Below are positions 37,986-48,407 of a DNA stretch of 64,000 bases, piece after piece. The stretch comes from Flagellimonas spongiicola. GTDB lineage: Bacteria > Bacteroidota > Bacteroidia > Flavobacteriales > Flavobacteriaceae. The notes under the pieces were generated by a model. The model worked only from the letters and a program-made list of their open reading frames with translations, ran no database searches and was not told the DNA's origin. A program made the position numbers and the translations under genes. Position 1 is the stretch's first letter; every line of letters starts with the position of its first letter. The stretch spans positions 62,001 to 126,000 of the forward strand of contig NZ_JAMFMA010000001.1 of assembly GCF_023502425.1 (NCBI RefSeq), in the 5' to 3' direction.

Positions 37986-38510
37986 ATGTACCAGAAATAC
38001 AAAAACGTAGAAGTAGTTAAGCCAGGTGGACTGGAGTTGAAAGATCGTTTGGTTGGAGTCCAAAGGGTTACAAAAGTTACCAAAGGTGGTAGAGCATTTG
38101 GATTCTCAGCAATTGTTGTTGTTGGAGACGAAAATGGAGTAGTTGGTCATGGTTTGGGTAAATCCAAGGAAGTTGCAACGGCTATTGCCAAAGCAATAGA
38201 GGATGCCAAAAAGAATTTGGTTCGTATTCCATTGAATAACGGAACACTTCCACACGAGCAAAAAGGAAAATATGGTGGAGCTAGAGTTTACATTCAACCA
38301 GCTTCTCATGGTACCGGAGTTATTGCGGGTGGTGCGGTAAGAGCGGTATTGGAAGCCGTAGGTGTTCATGATGTATTGTCAAAATCACAAGGTTCTTCCA
38401 ATCCTCATAATGTTGTAAAGGCTACTTTTGATGCTTTGTTGCAATTAAGAGGAGCACGGACGGTAGCAAAACAAAGAGGAATTTCCTTAGAAAAAGTCTT
38501 TAAGGGATAA
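37986..38510 (+). CDS. rpsE: 30S ribosomal protein S5
   Basis: 174 aa. [22 protein letters not shown] is the RNA-binding domain with the loop linked to spectinomycin response, and [25 protein letters not shown] is the C-terminal domain. S5 supports decoding accuracy and mRNA entry together with S4. Confidence 0.99.
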   Translation: MYQKYKNVEVVKPGGLELKDRLVGVQRVTKVTKGGRAFGFSAIVVVGDENGVVGHGLGKSKEVATAIAKAIEDAKKNLVRIPLNNGTLPHEQKGKYGGARVYIQPASHGTGVIAGGAVRAVLEAVGVHDVLSKSQGSSNPHNVVKATFDALLQLRGARTVAKQRGISLEKVFKG

Positions 38511-38522
38511 ATAGAGGGTATT

Positions 38523-38702
38523 ATGTCAAAGATTAAAGTAAAACAGTTAAAAAGCGCCATCAAAAGAACACAAACGCAAAAGCGTACTTTAGAGGCACTA
38601 GGTCTACGTAAAATTGGACAGGTTGTTGAACACGATGCAACGCCCAATATCCTTGGAATGATCAATAAAGTAAAACACTTGGTTTCCACTGAGGAAGCAT
38701 AA
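38523..38702 (+). CDS. rpmD: 50S ribosomal protein L30
   Basis: 59 aa, found by reading the rpsE-rplO gap. The ATG at 38523 gives SKIKVKQLKSAIKRTQTQKR, then LEALGLRKIGQVVEHDATP and a TAA at 38700. L30 is a small protein of the 50S present in many but not all bacteria. Flanked by 12 bases on each side in the standard spc order rpsE-rpmD-rplO. Confidence 0.98.
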   Translation: MSKIKVKQLKSAIKRTQTQKRTLEALGLRKIGQVVEHDATPNILGMINKVKHLVSTEEA

Positions 38703-38714
38703 AAATAAGATTAC

Positions 38715-39167
38715 ATGGAATTACATAATCTTAAACCAGCAGAAGGTGCTGTTCAAAAAGAAGGAAAACGTGTAGGTAGAGGAGAAGGTTCTGGAAAAGG
38801 CGGTACTTCCACACGTGGACATAAAGGTGCCAAATCCAGATCTGGATATTCAAAGAAACTTGGATTTGAAGGTGGTCAAATGCCTTTACAACGACGTGTA
38901 CCTAAGTTTGGTTTCAAGAACATCAACCGAAAGGAATACCAAGGTGTTAATCTGAACAAACTTCAAGAATTGGTAGACAAAGGAATCGTTAAGAAAGAGG
39001 TTACTTTGGAAACTTTGATTGAAAACAGACTAGCGCATAAAAACGACTTGGTAAAGATTTTAGGGAATGGCGAATTAAAAGCCTCCTTAAAAGTATCAGT
39101 ACATAAATTTACGGCTTCCGCAAAAGCAGCTATCGAAGCGGCAGGAGGCGAGGCTATAAATTTATAA
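38715..39167 (+). CDS. rplO: 50S ribosomal protein L15
   Basis: 150 aa. The Gly/Lys-rich N-terminal arm (GRGEGSGKGGTSTRGHKGAKSRSGY) threads into the 50S, and RRVPKFGFKNINRKEYQGVNL follows. Twelve bases before secY. Confidence 0.98.
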   Translation: MELHNLKPAEGAVQKEGKRVGRGEGSGKGGTSTRGHKGAKSRSGYSKKLGFEGGQMPLQRRVPKFGFKNINRKEYQGVNLNKLQELVDKGIVKKEVTLETLIENRLAHKNDLVKILGNGELKASLKVSVHKFTASAKAAIEAAGGEAINL

Positions 39168-39179
39168 GGATAAAGAAGC

Positions 39180-40523
39180 ATGAAGAAATTTATTGAGACC
39201 ATATCAAATATTTGGAAAATTGAAGAGCTAAGGCAACGAATTCTTGTTACCCTTGGCTTGCTTTTGGTTTACCGTTTTGGTGCACAAGTTGTGCTTCCAG
39301 GTATTGATACTTCCCAATTGGCACAATTAACCTCAAATACTGAAAATGGTATTTTGGGAATTCTTAATGCTTTTACAGGTGGTGCCTTCGCAAATGCATC
39401 GGTGTTTGCACTAGGTATTATGCCTTATATCTCTGCTTCCATTGTTGTGCAGCTAATGGGTATTGCGATACCTTACTTGCAAAAATTGCAGAAAGAAGGA
39501 GAAAGTGGTAGAAAGACCATCAACCAGATCACAAGATGGTTGACCATTGCTATTTGTATTGTTCAAGCCCCTGCTTATTTATTTGGATTGGGAGCTTTGG
39601 GAGTACCGGATAGTGCCTTTGTATTGGGTAAAGGATTGGATTTTATTATTCCAGCTGTAATAATTTTGGTTACCGGTTGTGTTTTCGCAATGTGGCTAGG
39701 TGAGAAGATTACAGATAAAGGTATTGGTAATGGTATTTCCTTATTGATTATGATTGGGATTATCGCAACAATGCCACAATCTTTTGTTCAGGAATTTGTT
39801 TCTCGAACTACCAACAATACAGGAGGTATCATGTTCATGTTGATTGAGGTGATTATCTGGTTCTTGGTAATCTTGGCTAGTGTATTATTGGTGATGGCCG
39901 TGCGTCAGATACCAGTTCAATATGCTCGAAGGACAGCTTCAGGTGGTTATGAAAAAAATGTAATGGGGTCTAGGCAATACATCCCATTGAAGTTGAACGC
40001 TTCTGGTGTAATGCCAATCATCTTTGCACAAGCAATCATGTTTGCACCAAGTTTGTTGGGAAGAACATTCAATGATACAGCAGCAGGGCAATGGATGGAA
40101 GTTCAATTCGCGGATATCTTCGGCTTGGCTTACAACATCTTGTTTGCAGTATTGATTATAATATTCACTTACTTCTACACGGCCATTACTGTTCCTACGA
40201 ACAAGATGGCAGATGATTTAAAAAGAAGTGGTGGTTTTATTCCTGGCATACGTCCAGGAAAGGAAACCGGTGATTACTTGGACAAGATCATGTCCCTGAT
40301 CACATTGCCTGGTTCTGTTTTCTTGGCCTTGTTGGCGGTTTTACCTGCAGTAGTAGTAAAACTTATGGATGTGCAGGCCGGTTGGGCACTGTTTTATGGT
40401 GGAACATCACTATTGATTATGGTGGGTGTTGCCATTGATACGGTACAGCAAGTCAATTCATACTTGTTGAATAGACATTATGATGGTTTGATGAAAACCG
40501 GAAAAAATAGAAAAGTAGCATAA
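39180..40523 (+). CDS. secY: protein translocase subunit SecY
   Basis: 447 aa with ten predicted membrane helices. The plug/TM2 region (GGAFANASVFALGIMPYISASIVVQL), the cytosolic loop QYARRTASGGYEKN that contacts ribosome and SecA, and GFIPGIRPGKETGDYLD identify it. SecY forms the protein-conducting channel with SecE and SecG. Neither adk nor map follows; infA starts three bases after the stop. Confidence 0.99.
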   Translation: MKKFIETISNIWKIEELRQRILVTLGLLLVYRFGAQVVLPGIDTSQLAQLTSNTENGILGILNAFTGGAFANASVFALGIMPYISASIVVQLMGIAIPYLQKLQKEGESGRKTINQITRWLTIAICIVQAPAYLFGLGALGVPDSAFVLGKGLDFIIPAVIILVTGCVFAMWLGEKITDKGIGNGISLLIMIGIIATMPQSFVQEFVSRTTNNTGGIMFMLIEVIIWFLVILASVLLVMAVRQIPVQYARRTASGGYEKNVMGSRQYIPLKLNASGVMPIIFAQAIMFAPSLLGRTFNDTAAGQWMEVQFADIFGLAYNILFAVLIIIFTYFYTAITVPTNKMADDLKRSGGFIPGIRPGKETGDYLDKIMSLITLPGSVFLALLAVLPAVVVKLMDVQAGWALFYGGTSLLIMVGVAIDTVQQVNSYLLNRHYDGLMKTGKNRKVA

Positions 40524-40526
40524 ACA

Positions 40527-40742
40527 ATGGCAAAACAGCCAGCAATAGAACAAGACGGAACAATTATAGAGGCATTGTCAAATGCTATGTTCCGAGTGGA
40601 ATTAGAGAATGGACACGTGGTAACAGCTCACATTTCTGGGAAGATGCGTATGCACTATATCAAATTACTCCCTGGAGATAAAGTAAAGTTGGAAATGAGT
40701 CCATACGATTTAACAAAAGCAAGAATTACTTACAGATACTAA
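40527..40742 (+). CDS. infA: translation initiation factor IF-1
   Basis: 71 aa, normal length. [29 protein letters not shown] and [31 protein letters not shown] form the OB fold. IF-1 occupies the A site during initiation. rpmJ starts four bases after the stop. Confidence 0.99.
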   Translation: MAKQPAIEQDGTIIEALSNAMFRVELENGHVVTAHISGKMRMHYIKLLPGDKVKLEMSPYDLTKARITYRY

Positions 40743-40746
40743 AGCG

Positions 40747-40863
40747 ATGAAAGTAAGAGCATCAATAAAGAAGCGTAGTGCCGAATGCAAAATAGTTCGC
40801 AGAAAAGGCAGATTGTACGTGATCAACAAAAAGAATCCTAGATTTAAACAAAGACAAGGGTAA
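40747..40863 (+). CDS. rpmJ: 50S ribosomal protein L36 (zinc-free type)
   Basis: 38 aa, found by reading the infA-rpsM gap: [19 protein letters not shown], then [19 protein letters not shown] and TAA. Only one of the four residues of the usual Cys-Cys-Cys-His zinc site remains (the Cys at 14); the others are Ser, Asn and Phe. It is therefore a C-minus L36 serving as the operon copy. Two bases before rpsM. Confidence 0.98.
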   Translation: MKVRASIKKRSAECKIVRRKGRLYVINKKNPRFKQRQG

Positions 40864-40865
40864 TT

Positions 40866-41240
40866 ATGGCAAGAATTGCAGGTGTAGATATACCTAAACA
40901 AAAGCGCGGAGTAATTTCACTTACCTACATTTACGGAATTGGTAAAAGTAGAGCACAAGAGATTTTGGCAAAAGCCCAAGTAAGTGAGGATACCAAAGTT
41001 TCCGATTGGAACGATGATGAGATAGGAAAAATCCGTGAGGCGGTTTCCGCTTTCACCATCGAAGGTGAACTTCGTTCAGAGACTCAATTGAACATCAAAC
41101 GTTTGATGGATATTGGTTGTTACCGAGGAATTCGTCACAGATCTGGATTACCCTTAAGAGGTCAACGTACCAAAAACAACTCTAGGACAAGAAAAGGAAA
41201 GAGAAAAACTGTTGCTAACAAGAAAAAAGCAACTAAATAA
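40866..41240 (+). CDS. rpsM: 30S ribosomal protein S13
   Basis: 124 aa. [51 protein letters not shown] and a Lys-rich tail identify S13, which contacts P-site tRNA and bridges the subunits. Followed by an unusual 105-base spacer. Confidence 0.99.
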   Translation: MARIAGVDIPKQKRGVISLTYIYGIGKSRAQEILAKAQVSEDTKVSDWNDDEIGKIREAVSAFTIEGELRSETQLNIKRLMDIGCYRGIRHRSGLPLRGQRTKNNSRTRKGKRKTVANKKKATK

Positions 41241-41345
41241 TAATTAGAAAGTAGTCATTAGTCTTTAGAAGTTAGAAGAATCTGTTTGAAATGTAAAAGT
41301 CTAGGATTCCAATAACTAAGAACTAACAGCTAAAAACTAAAAAGT
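41241..41345. repeat. Repeat-like spacer with imperfect inverted repeats between rpsM and rpsK
   Basis: The left part is built of TTAG-type units (TTAGTCTTTAG, AAGTTAGAAG) and the right part of CTAA-type units (CTAAGAACTAACAG, CTAAAAACTAAA), forming an imperfect inverted repeat. Paired segments include AGAATC/GATTC and AGTTA/TAACT. It looks like a short intergenic repeat element; copies elsewhere in the genome cannot be checked. Confidence 0.5.
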
Positions 41346-41738
41346 ATGGCAAAAGCAAATACAAAGACAGCCAAGAAGCGCAAAGTAGTAATCGAATCCA
41401 CTGGGGAGGCGCACATTGTTGCTTCATTTAATAATATTATTATCTCCTTGACCAATAAGAAGGGAGATGTTATTTCTTGGTCTTCTGCCGGTAAAATGGG
41501 CTTTAGAGGTTCTAAAAAGAACACTCCTTATGCTGCCCAAGTTGCCGCCGAAGATTGTGCCAAGGTAGCTCATGAAGCTGGTCTAAGAAAGGTCAAAGTT
41601 TATGTAAAAGGACCTGGAAACGGAAGGGAATCCGCAATTCGTTCCATTCACAATTCAGGAATCGAGGTTACAGAAATCATTGACGTGACTCCACTACCGC
41701 ACAACGGTTGTAGACCTCCAAAAAGAAGAAGAGTTTAA
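41346..41738 (+). CDS. rpsK: 30S ribosomal protein S11
   Basis: 130 aa. [40 protein letters not shown] and [15 protein letters not shown] at the C-terminus identify S11 of the 30S platform, next to the Shine-Dalgarno helix region. Confidence 0.99.
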   Translation: MAKANTKTAKKRKVVIESTGEAHIVASFNNIIISLTNKKGDVISWSSAGKMGFRGSKKNTPYAAQVAAEDCAKVAHEAGLRKVKVYVKGPGNGRESAIRSIHNSGIEVTEIIDVTPLPHNGCRPPKRRRV

Positions 41739-41837
41739 TTAATTATAAATTGGGCCCAATAGGGTTTTCACGAAGGTGCAACTAGATTATCGAAGGATAA
41801 GCCTTAATTCATAATCGCACTTTCAAAAAATTAGAAC
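41739..41837 (+). promoter_or_regulatory. Structured rpsD leader, candidate S4-responsive RNA
   Basis: GAAGGTGC (41772-41779) pairs with GCACTTTC (41817-41824, one G-U). After a 5-nt bulge, GATTAT (41785-41790) pairs with ATAATC (41811-41816). At the tip, AAGG (41793-41796) pairs with CCTT (41802-41805). The whole hairpin ends 13 bases before the rpsD ATG. A perfect palindrome ATTGGGCCCAAT (41749-41760) lies further upstream. Confidence 0.6.
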
Positions 41838-42443
41838 ATGGCAAGATATACAGGACCTAAAACAAAGATCGCTAGAAAGTTTGGAGAAGCGATATTCGGA
41901 GACGACAAGTCTTTTGAAAAGAAAAATTATCCTCCAGGACAGCACGGTAACAACAGACGTCGTGGAAAAAAGTCAGAATATGCAATCCAGTTGATGGAGA
42001 AGCAAAAAGCCAAGTATACTTACGGTATCTTGGAAAAGCAATTTAGAAACCTTTTTACCGAAGCTAAAAGACGCGAAGGTGTAACTGGTGAAGTATTGCT
42101 TCAATTGTGCGAATCGCGTTTGGACAATGTCGTTTACAGAATGGGAATTTCTCCTTCTCGTAGAGGTGCAAGGCAATTGGTTTCCCACAGACATATTACT
42201 GTAAATGGAAATGTTGTGAACATTCCATCATATTCCCTAAGAGCCGGTGATGTTGTTGGTGTGAGGGAAAAATCCAAATCAGTTCAATCCATCCAGGATT
42301 CACTTGATACAAATAGCAGTGTTTACGAATGGATTACTTGGAACTCCGAGAAAAAGGAGGGTACCTATGTAGCTGTTCCAGAAAGACTTCAGATTCCTGA
42401 AAATATCAAGGAACAACTAATCGTCGAGTTATACTCTAAATAA
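41838..42443 (+). CDS. rpsD: 30S ribosomal protein S4
   Basis: 201 aa. [20 protein letters not shown] at the start and the S4 RNA-binding domain with [33 protein letters not shown] (consecutive strands). No CxxC zinc site at the N-terminus. S4 initiates 30S assembly and in several bacteria represses its own synthesis through an mRNA leader; a hairpin suited to this lies directly upstream. Confidence 0.99.
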   Translation: MARYTGPKTKIARKFGEAIFGDDKSFEKKNYPPGQHGNNRRRGKKSEYAIQLMEKQKAKYTYGILEKQFRNLFTEAKRREGVTGEVLLQLCESRLDNVVYRMGISPSRRGARQLVSHRHITVNGNVVNIPSYSLRAGDVVGVREKSKSVQSIQDSLDTNSSVYEWITWNSEKKEGTYVAVPERLQIPENIKEQLIVELYSK

Positions 42444-42461
42444 AATCAACATTAATCCAAT

Positions 42462-43454
42462 ATGGCATTACTTAATTTTCAGAAGCCCGATAAAGTTATA
42501 ATGATAGATTCAACAGATTTCGAAGGGAAATTTGAATTTCGCCCTTTGGAACCTGGTTATGGATTAACAGTTGGTAATGCGCTGAGAAGAGTATTACTTT
42601 CCTCATTGGAAGGTTTTGCGATCACTTCTGTGCGTATAGATGGAGTTGAACATGAATTCTCTGTTATTCCAGGCGTTGTTGAAGACGTTACTGAAATGAT
42701 TTTGAACCTTAAGCAGGTTCGATTCAAAAGACAGATTGATGATGTTGAAAGCGAAACTGTTTCTGTTTCCGTAAGTGGAAAGGAGCAGTTGACTGCTGGT
42801 GATTTCCAAAAATTCATCTCAGGATACCAAGTACTAAACCCAGATTTGGTTATTTGTAACATGGATCCTAAAGTGAGCATCAATTTAGAGGTGATCATTG
42901 AAAAAGGTCGTGGTTATGTTCCTGCTGAGGAAAACAAGAAATCCAATGCACCATTAGGCAGCATTGCCGTGGATTCTGTTTTCACTCCAGTGAAGAACGT
43001 AAAATACAGTATCGAAAACTTTAGGGTTGAGCAAAAGACCGATTACGAAAAATTGGTTTTTGAAATCATCACTGATGGTTCTATTCATCCAAAAGATGCG
43101 TTAACTGAAGCCGCTAAGGTTTTGATCCATCACTTTATGTTGTTCTCTGATGAGCGTATCACGCTTGAAGCTGATGAAATTGCGCAAACAGAGACCTACG
43201 ATGAGGAATCATTGCATATGCGTCAATTGTTGAAGACCAAGTTGGTAGACATGGACTTGTCCGTAAGGGCATTGAATTGTCTTAAAGCTGCCGAAGTAGA
43301 TACTTTGGGAGATTTGGTTTCCTTCAACAAGAATGATTTGATGAAGTTTAGAAACTTCGGTAAAAAATCCTTAACTGAATTGGAGGAGTTGGTAATCAAC
43401 AAAGGACTTCAGTTTGGAATGGATCTTTCCAAATATAAATTGGATAAAGATTAA
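42462..43454 (+). CDS. rpoA: DNA-directed RNA polymerase subunit alpha
   Basis: 330 aa. The N-terminal assembly domain has [22 protein letters not shown], and the C-terminal domain (about 250-330) has [25 protein letters not shown] and [13 protein letters not shown] in the expected places. Alpha dimerises to start RNA polymerase assembly, and its C-terminal domain touches upstream promoter DNA and regulators. In the usual alpha-operon position between rpsD and rplQ. Confidence 0.99.
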   Translation: MALLNFQKPDKVIMIDSTDFEGKFEFRPLEPGYGLTVGNALRRVLLSSLEGFAITSVRIDGVEHEFSVIPGVVEDVTEMILNLKQVRFKRQIDDVESETVSVSVSGKEQLTAGDFQKFISGYQVLNPDLVICNMDPKVSINLEVIIEKGRGYVPAEENKKSNAPLGSIAVDSVFTPVKNVKYSIENFRVEQKTDYEKLVFEIITDGSIHPKDALTEAAKVLIHHFMLFSDERITLEADEIAQTETYDEESLHMRQLLKTKLVDMDLSVRALNCLKAAEVDTLGDLVSFNKNDLMKFRNFGKKSLTELEELVINKGLQFGMDLSKYKLDKD

Positions 43455-43514
43455 TCAATCATATTTTGCTCTCCTGATTATTGGGATTTGGTAGCAAGAT
43501 GATAAAATAGAAAA

Positions 43515-44018
43515 ATGAGACACGGTAAAAAATTCAACCACCTAGGTAGAACAGCTGCCCACAGAAAAGCAATGTTGGCAAATATGGCCTGTTCCCTAAT
43601 TGAGCATAAAAGAATCAACACTACGGTTGCCAAAGCTAAAGCGCTAAAGCAATTTGTAGAACCATTGATCACTAAGTCTAAAACCGAAAACAACCAAACT
43701 ACGGAGAAAAGTACCCATAACAGAAGGGTGGTTTTCAGTAACCTTAGAAACAAGTACGCGGTTGCAGAACTTTTCAGCAGCGTTGCTGAAAAAGTAGGAG
43801 ATAGACCTGGCGGGTATACTCGTATCATTAAGTTGGGTAACCGACTTGGGGATAACGCTGATATGGCCATGATCGAATTGGTTGATTTCAATGAGTTGTA
43901 CAATGCTGGAAAGCCTGCTAAGAAAACTACAAGAAGAAGTAGAAGAGGAAAGGCTAAAAACGTAGAAGCTGCCGCTCCGGTAGCAGAAACTAAAGCAACG
44001 GACGATTCAGAAGAATAA
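43515..44018 (+). CDS. rplQ: 50S ribosomal protein L17
   Basis: 167 aa. [21 protein letters not shown] and [26 protein letters not shown] identify L17. A C-terminal extension of about 40 residues, first basic ([14 protein letters not shown]) then acidic/Ala-rich, exceeds the 127-residue E. coli protein; such tails are common in Bacteroidota. Last gene of the superoperon. Confidence 0.99.
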   Translation: MRHGKKFNHLGRTAAHRKAMLANMACSLIEHKRINTTVAKAKALKQFVEPLITKSKTENNQTTEKSTHNRRVVFSNLRNKYAVAELFSSVAEKVGDRPGGYTRIIKLGNRLGDNADMAMIELVDFNELYNAGKPAKKTTRRSRRGKAKNVEAAAPVAETKATDDSEE

Positions 44019-44047
44019 GAAGATGTTATTAACTATTGTATTAGTGG

Positions 44048-44079
44048 AAAAAGGATAAGTGAAAACTTATCCTTTTTTT
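44048..44079 (+). terminator. Rho-independent terminator of the ribosomal superoperon
   Basis: A 13-bp perfect stem (44048-44060 with 44065-44077; core AAGGATAAGT/ACTTATCCTT) closes a GAAA tetraloop, a stable GNRA type, and merges into a T-run ending at 44079. It starts 29 bases after the rplQ stop. Confidence 0.95.
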
Positions 44080-44104
44080 GTGTTTTTTTGCAAACAGAAA
44101 TTTA

Positions 44105-45223
44105 ATGAGCATGAAATATCAGGCAAAGAAAAAAGCATTGGTGTTGTTGGCAGATGGCACCGTTTTTTATGGAAAAGCAATTGGTAACCAGGAAGGTACC
44201 GCTGTTGGTGAAGTATGTTTCAATACAGGAATGACCGGCTATCAGGAGATTTTTACAGACCCTTCCTATTTTGGTCAGATCATGGTTACTACCAATGCCC
44301 ATATTGGGAATTATGGGACCAATTTGGATGAAGTGGAATCCGATTCTGTGAAAATTGCGGGATTGGTAGTTAAAAATTTCAGCTATGAATATTCAAGACC
44401 CAATGCAGACGCCAGCTTGTTGGAATTTCTTGAGAAAAACAAACTTTTTGCCATTTCTGATGTTGATACTCGAGCTCTTGTAAGTTACATTAGGGATAAT
44501 GGCGCAATGAACGCTCTTATTTCTACTCGTGTTAATGAGTTGGATGCGCTTAAGGAAGAATTGAAACAAGTTCCAAGCATGGAAGGCTTGGAATTGGCTT
44601 CTAAGGTATCAGCCAAAGAACCATACTATTATGGCGAAGAGAACGCAGGTATTAAGATTTCTGCCTTGGATATTGGTATCAAAAAGAACATTCTCCGCAA
44701 TTTGGCCAAAAGAGGCGCATATATTAAAGTATTTCCGTACAATACCCCATTTAATGAGTTAAAGGAATGGAGCCCCGATGGATACTTCATATCCAATGGA
44801 CCGGGTGACCCTGAACCTTTGACAGAAGCGATTGCCACCGCAAAGGAAATGATCGAATCAGATAAACCGCTGTTTGGCATATGTCTGGGTCATCAAGTTC
44901 TCGCATTGGCAAATGGTGTTTCTACCTATAAAATGCATAACGGACATAGAGGAATCAATCATCCCATATTGAATTTGGTCACAGGTAAGGGTGAAATTAC
45001 CTCCCAAAACCACGGGTTTGCCATAAATCGTGAAGAAACCGAGGCGAACAAGGATTTGGAGATTACCCATATTCATCTAAATGACAACACGGTTGCCGGT
45101 ATCAAAATGAAGGACAAGGATGTATTCTCCGTTCAATATCACCCTGAGGCAAGTCCTGGGCCACATGACGCAGAATACCTTTTCGACCAGTTTTTCGATG
45201 CGATTCAGACTAGGAGCAACTAA
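44105..45223 (+). CDS. carA: carbamoyl-phosphate synthase small subunit (glutamine amidotransferase)
   Basis: 372 aa from the ATG at 44105. A TTG further upstream would overlap the terminator, and an ATG two codons later is also possible. The N-terminal domain has the CarA signature VCFNTGMTGYQEIFTDPSYFGQ. The amidotransferase domain has the nucleophile Cys in GICLGHQVLA and the His-Glu pair in VQYHPEASPGPHD. It supplies ammonia to the large subunit for arginine and pyrimidine synthesis. carB is not adjacent. Transcription must begin in the short space after the rplQ terminator or come from read-through. Confidence 0.97.
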   Translation: MSMKYQAKKKALVLLADGTVFYGKAIGNQEGTAVGEVCFNTGMTGYQEIFTDPSYFGQIMVTTNAHIGNYGTNLDEVESDSVKIAGLVVKNFSYEYSRPNADASLLEFLEKNKLFAISDVDTRALVSYIRDNGAMNALISTRVNELDALKEELKQVPSMEGLELASKVSAKEPYYYGEENAGIKISALDIGIKKNILRNLAKRGAYIKVFPYNTPFNELKEWSPDGYFISNGPGDPEPLTEAIATAKEMIESDKPLFGICLGHQVLALANGVSTYKMHNGHRGINHPILNLVTGKGEITSQNHGFAINREETEANKDLEITHIHLNDNTVAGIKMKDKDVFSVQYHPEASPGPHDAEYLFDQFFDAIQTRSN

Positions 45224-45298
45224 AACGTTGTAGTTTATTTTTAGGTTATTATCAGTGTTTTATGAAGTTTATCATGAAGCAAAAGCTACTTCCTTTTG

Positions 45299-45306
45299 TA
45301 TCTTTG
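45299..45306 (+). promoter_or_regulatory. eno promoter -7 element
   Basis: TATCTTTG followed by C matches TAnnTTTG and lies 34 bases before the eno ATG. No clear -33 element was found. Confidence 0.55.
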
Positions 45307-45334
45307 CCGAATTAAATTCAACCATAAATTTTAA

Positions 45335-46633
<1,299 letters not shown>

Positions 46634-46657
46634 TTGATGATGATTTAATAGCATTAG

Positions 46658-46691
46658 AAAAGCCTTTCCACAACGTGAAAGGCTTTTTTTT
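46658..46691 (+). terminator. Rho-independent terminator after eno
   Basis: AAAAGCCTTTC (46658-46668) pairs with GAAAGGCTTTT (46677-46687) around an 8-nt loop, merging into a run of eight T's. Confidence 0.92.
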
Positions 46692-46738
46692 GCATCCAAT
46701 ACAAACTTTGGCTAAATTAACTTAGCAAACTTACCTAA

Positions 46739-48280
46739 ATGAAGAATTTTCTTTTTGTGGCAGCTGAAAACGACGCCCTTGCAAATTGCAAGGCCGGCGG
46801 TATGGGAGATGTGGTTCGTGACGTACCCAGACATATTTCAGAAAAGGGGGATAAAGTCCATGTGATTGTCCCTTCCTATAGTCGTTTACATCAAAATGGT
46901 TTATTCAAGGTTAATTTGAATTTTAACCTTAGAGGCATGTCCTATACGGCCGAACTTTATGAAGTGAAACCCAAAAAGGAATTTCCAAACATCGTACATT
47001 ATGTTTTGCACCATCCAGAAATAGAAGCTGGGGATATTGCGCATATCTATCATAATGACCCTGAAGAACCATTTTATACTGATGCAATTAAATATTTCAT
47101 CTTCTGTACGGCAGTAGCTGAAGCAATTAAAAAAGGTGCTTTTGGTGATTTGAATATCATACACTTGCACGATTGGCATTCGAGTCTTTTGTTATTCTTG
47201 CGTGAGTATCATGAGGAATACACCAATTTGAAGGACATTAGGTTTGTATACAGTATCCACAACCTAGCCATTCAGGGTATTCGACCTTTTGATGATAATT
47301 ACTCATCGGTACGTAATTGGTTTCCGGAAGTCATTTACGATCATAGAAAATTGATGGATTACCGTTATCAGGACTGCATCAACCTTATGGCAGTCGGTAT
47401 TCGATTTGCTGATGCGGTACATACAGTTTCTCCTTCATATAAAGAAGATGTGATGAAGCCAAGTTCCCCGCCTGAATTCATTGGTGGTGAGAGCTTGGAG
47501 AAAGACCTGCAACAAGCAGATGCAGAAGGTCGCTTGATTGGCATTCTAAATGGATGTAACTATAAGAATATCAATGTTGAGGAGTCAGGATTTATCTATA
47601 GAAATACTGTTAAGGCTTTGTTTCAATGGTTGCAAGAGGAATCCAAAAAGTACAAGGCAGATTTCTTGGCGCACACCGGGGAAAAAATCATGGAATATGT
47701 AGATCATAGACCTAAATTCATTGCTTCCAGTGTGGCGAGACTTACAGAACAGAAATTCTATTTTTTCAGAAGATCACCAGAAGCCTTTGTGGAAATACTT
47801 AAAAAACTTGAAAAAGTAGATGGTATTTTCATGTTATTGGGAACTGGAGCTCCAGAGTATGAAGAGTTGTTTCGCAAACTTAGCTATGAACATAAGAATT
47901 TCATCTTTACCAATGGGCAATCGGAAAATTTAATAGATTCCATTTATTTGGAATCGGATCTATACTTTATGCCCAGCCTTTTTGAACCCTGTGGAATAAG
48001 TCAAATGTTGGCCATGCGTAATGGGAATCCTTGTTTGGTCCACCATACCGGTGGTTTAAAGGATACCGTAAAGCACATGAAGACAGGATTCAGTTTTGAT
48101 GGAGATACTTACGATGAGAAAATTAGGAATATGCTCGATAGCTTTGATCAGGCATTGGACATTTTCCAAAACGATAAACCTACTTGGGAAAAAATTCAGG
48201 CAGCGGCCAAAAGAAAGCGTTTTACCTGGAAGAAATCCGTGGATAATTACTACAAGGATTTATATCGATTTGAGGCATAG
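46739..48280 (+). CDS. glycogen/starch synthase (GT5 family)
   Basis: 513 aa. The N-terminal domain has the ADP-glucose-binding loop as CKAGGMGDVVRDVP, the KxGGxGD equivalent. IIHLHDWHSSLL and YSIHNLAIQGI follow. The C-terminal GT-B domain has ASSVARLTEQKF and MPSLFEPCGISQMLAMRNG. The Bacteroidota form differs in detail from E. coli GlgA but keeps the catalytic motifs. It makes alpha-1,4-glucan from a nucleotide sugar. No other glycogen gene is adjacent. A weak hairpin (AAGCCC/GGGCTT near 48316-48337) follows without a T-run. Confidence 0.9.
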   Translation: MKNFLFVAAENDALANCKAGGMGDVVRDVPRHISEKGDKVHVIVPSYSRLHQNGLFKVNLNFNLRGMSYTAELYEVKPKKEFPNIVHYVLHHPEIEAGDIAHIYHNDPEEPFYTDAIKYFIFCTAVAEAIKKGAFGDLNIIHLHDWHSSLLLFLREYHEEYTNLKDIRFVYSIHNLAIQGIRPFDDNYSSVRNWFPEVIYDHRKLMDYRYQDCINLMAVGIRFADAVHTVSPSYKEDVMKPSSPPEFIGGESLEKDLQQADAEGRLIGILNGCNYKNINVEESGFIYRNTVKALFQWLQEESKKYKADFLAHTGEKIMEYVDHRPKFIASSVARLTEQKFYFFRRSPEAFVEILKKLEKVDGIFMLLGTGAPEYEELFRKLSYEHKNFIFTNGQSENLIDSIYLESDLYFMPSLFEPCGISQMLAMRNGNPCLVHHTGGLKDTVKHMKTGFSFDGDTYDEKIRNMLDSFDQALDIFQNDKPTWEKIQAAAKRKRFTWKKSVDNYYKDLYRFEA

Positions 48281-48407
48281 GTTAAGCTATAACACCTTAA
48301 CAATAATTTGTGTCTTAAGCCCTGTAGAAAGGGGCTTTGGAAATTGTTAATGGCGCTGCTTTTTCGTAATTTCCCCTTCTGTTTAATTAAAACGTTTAGA
48401 AGTTAAT

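Noticed and set aside
48316..48337. Possible terminator after the glycogen synthase gene
   Set aside because: The stem is six base pairs and no T-run follows, so it was not listed as a terminator.
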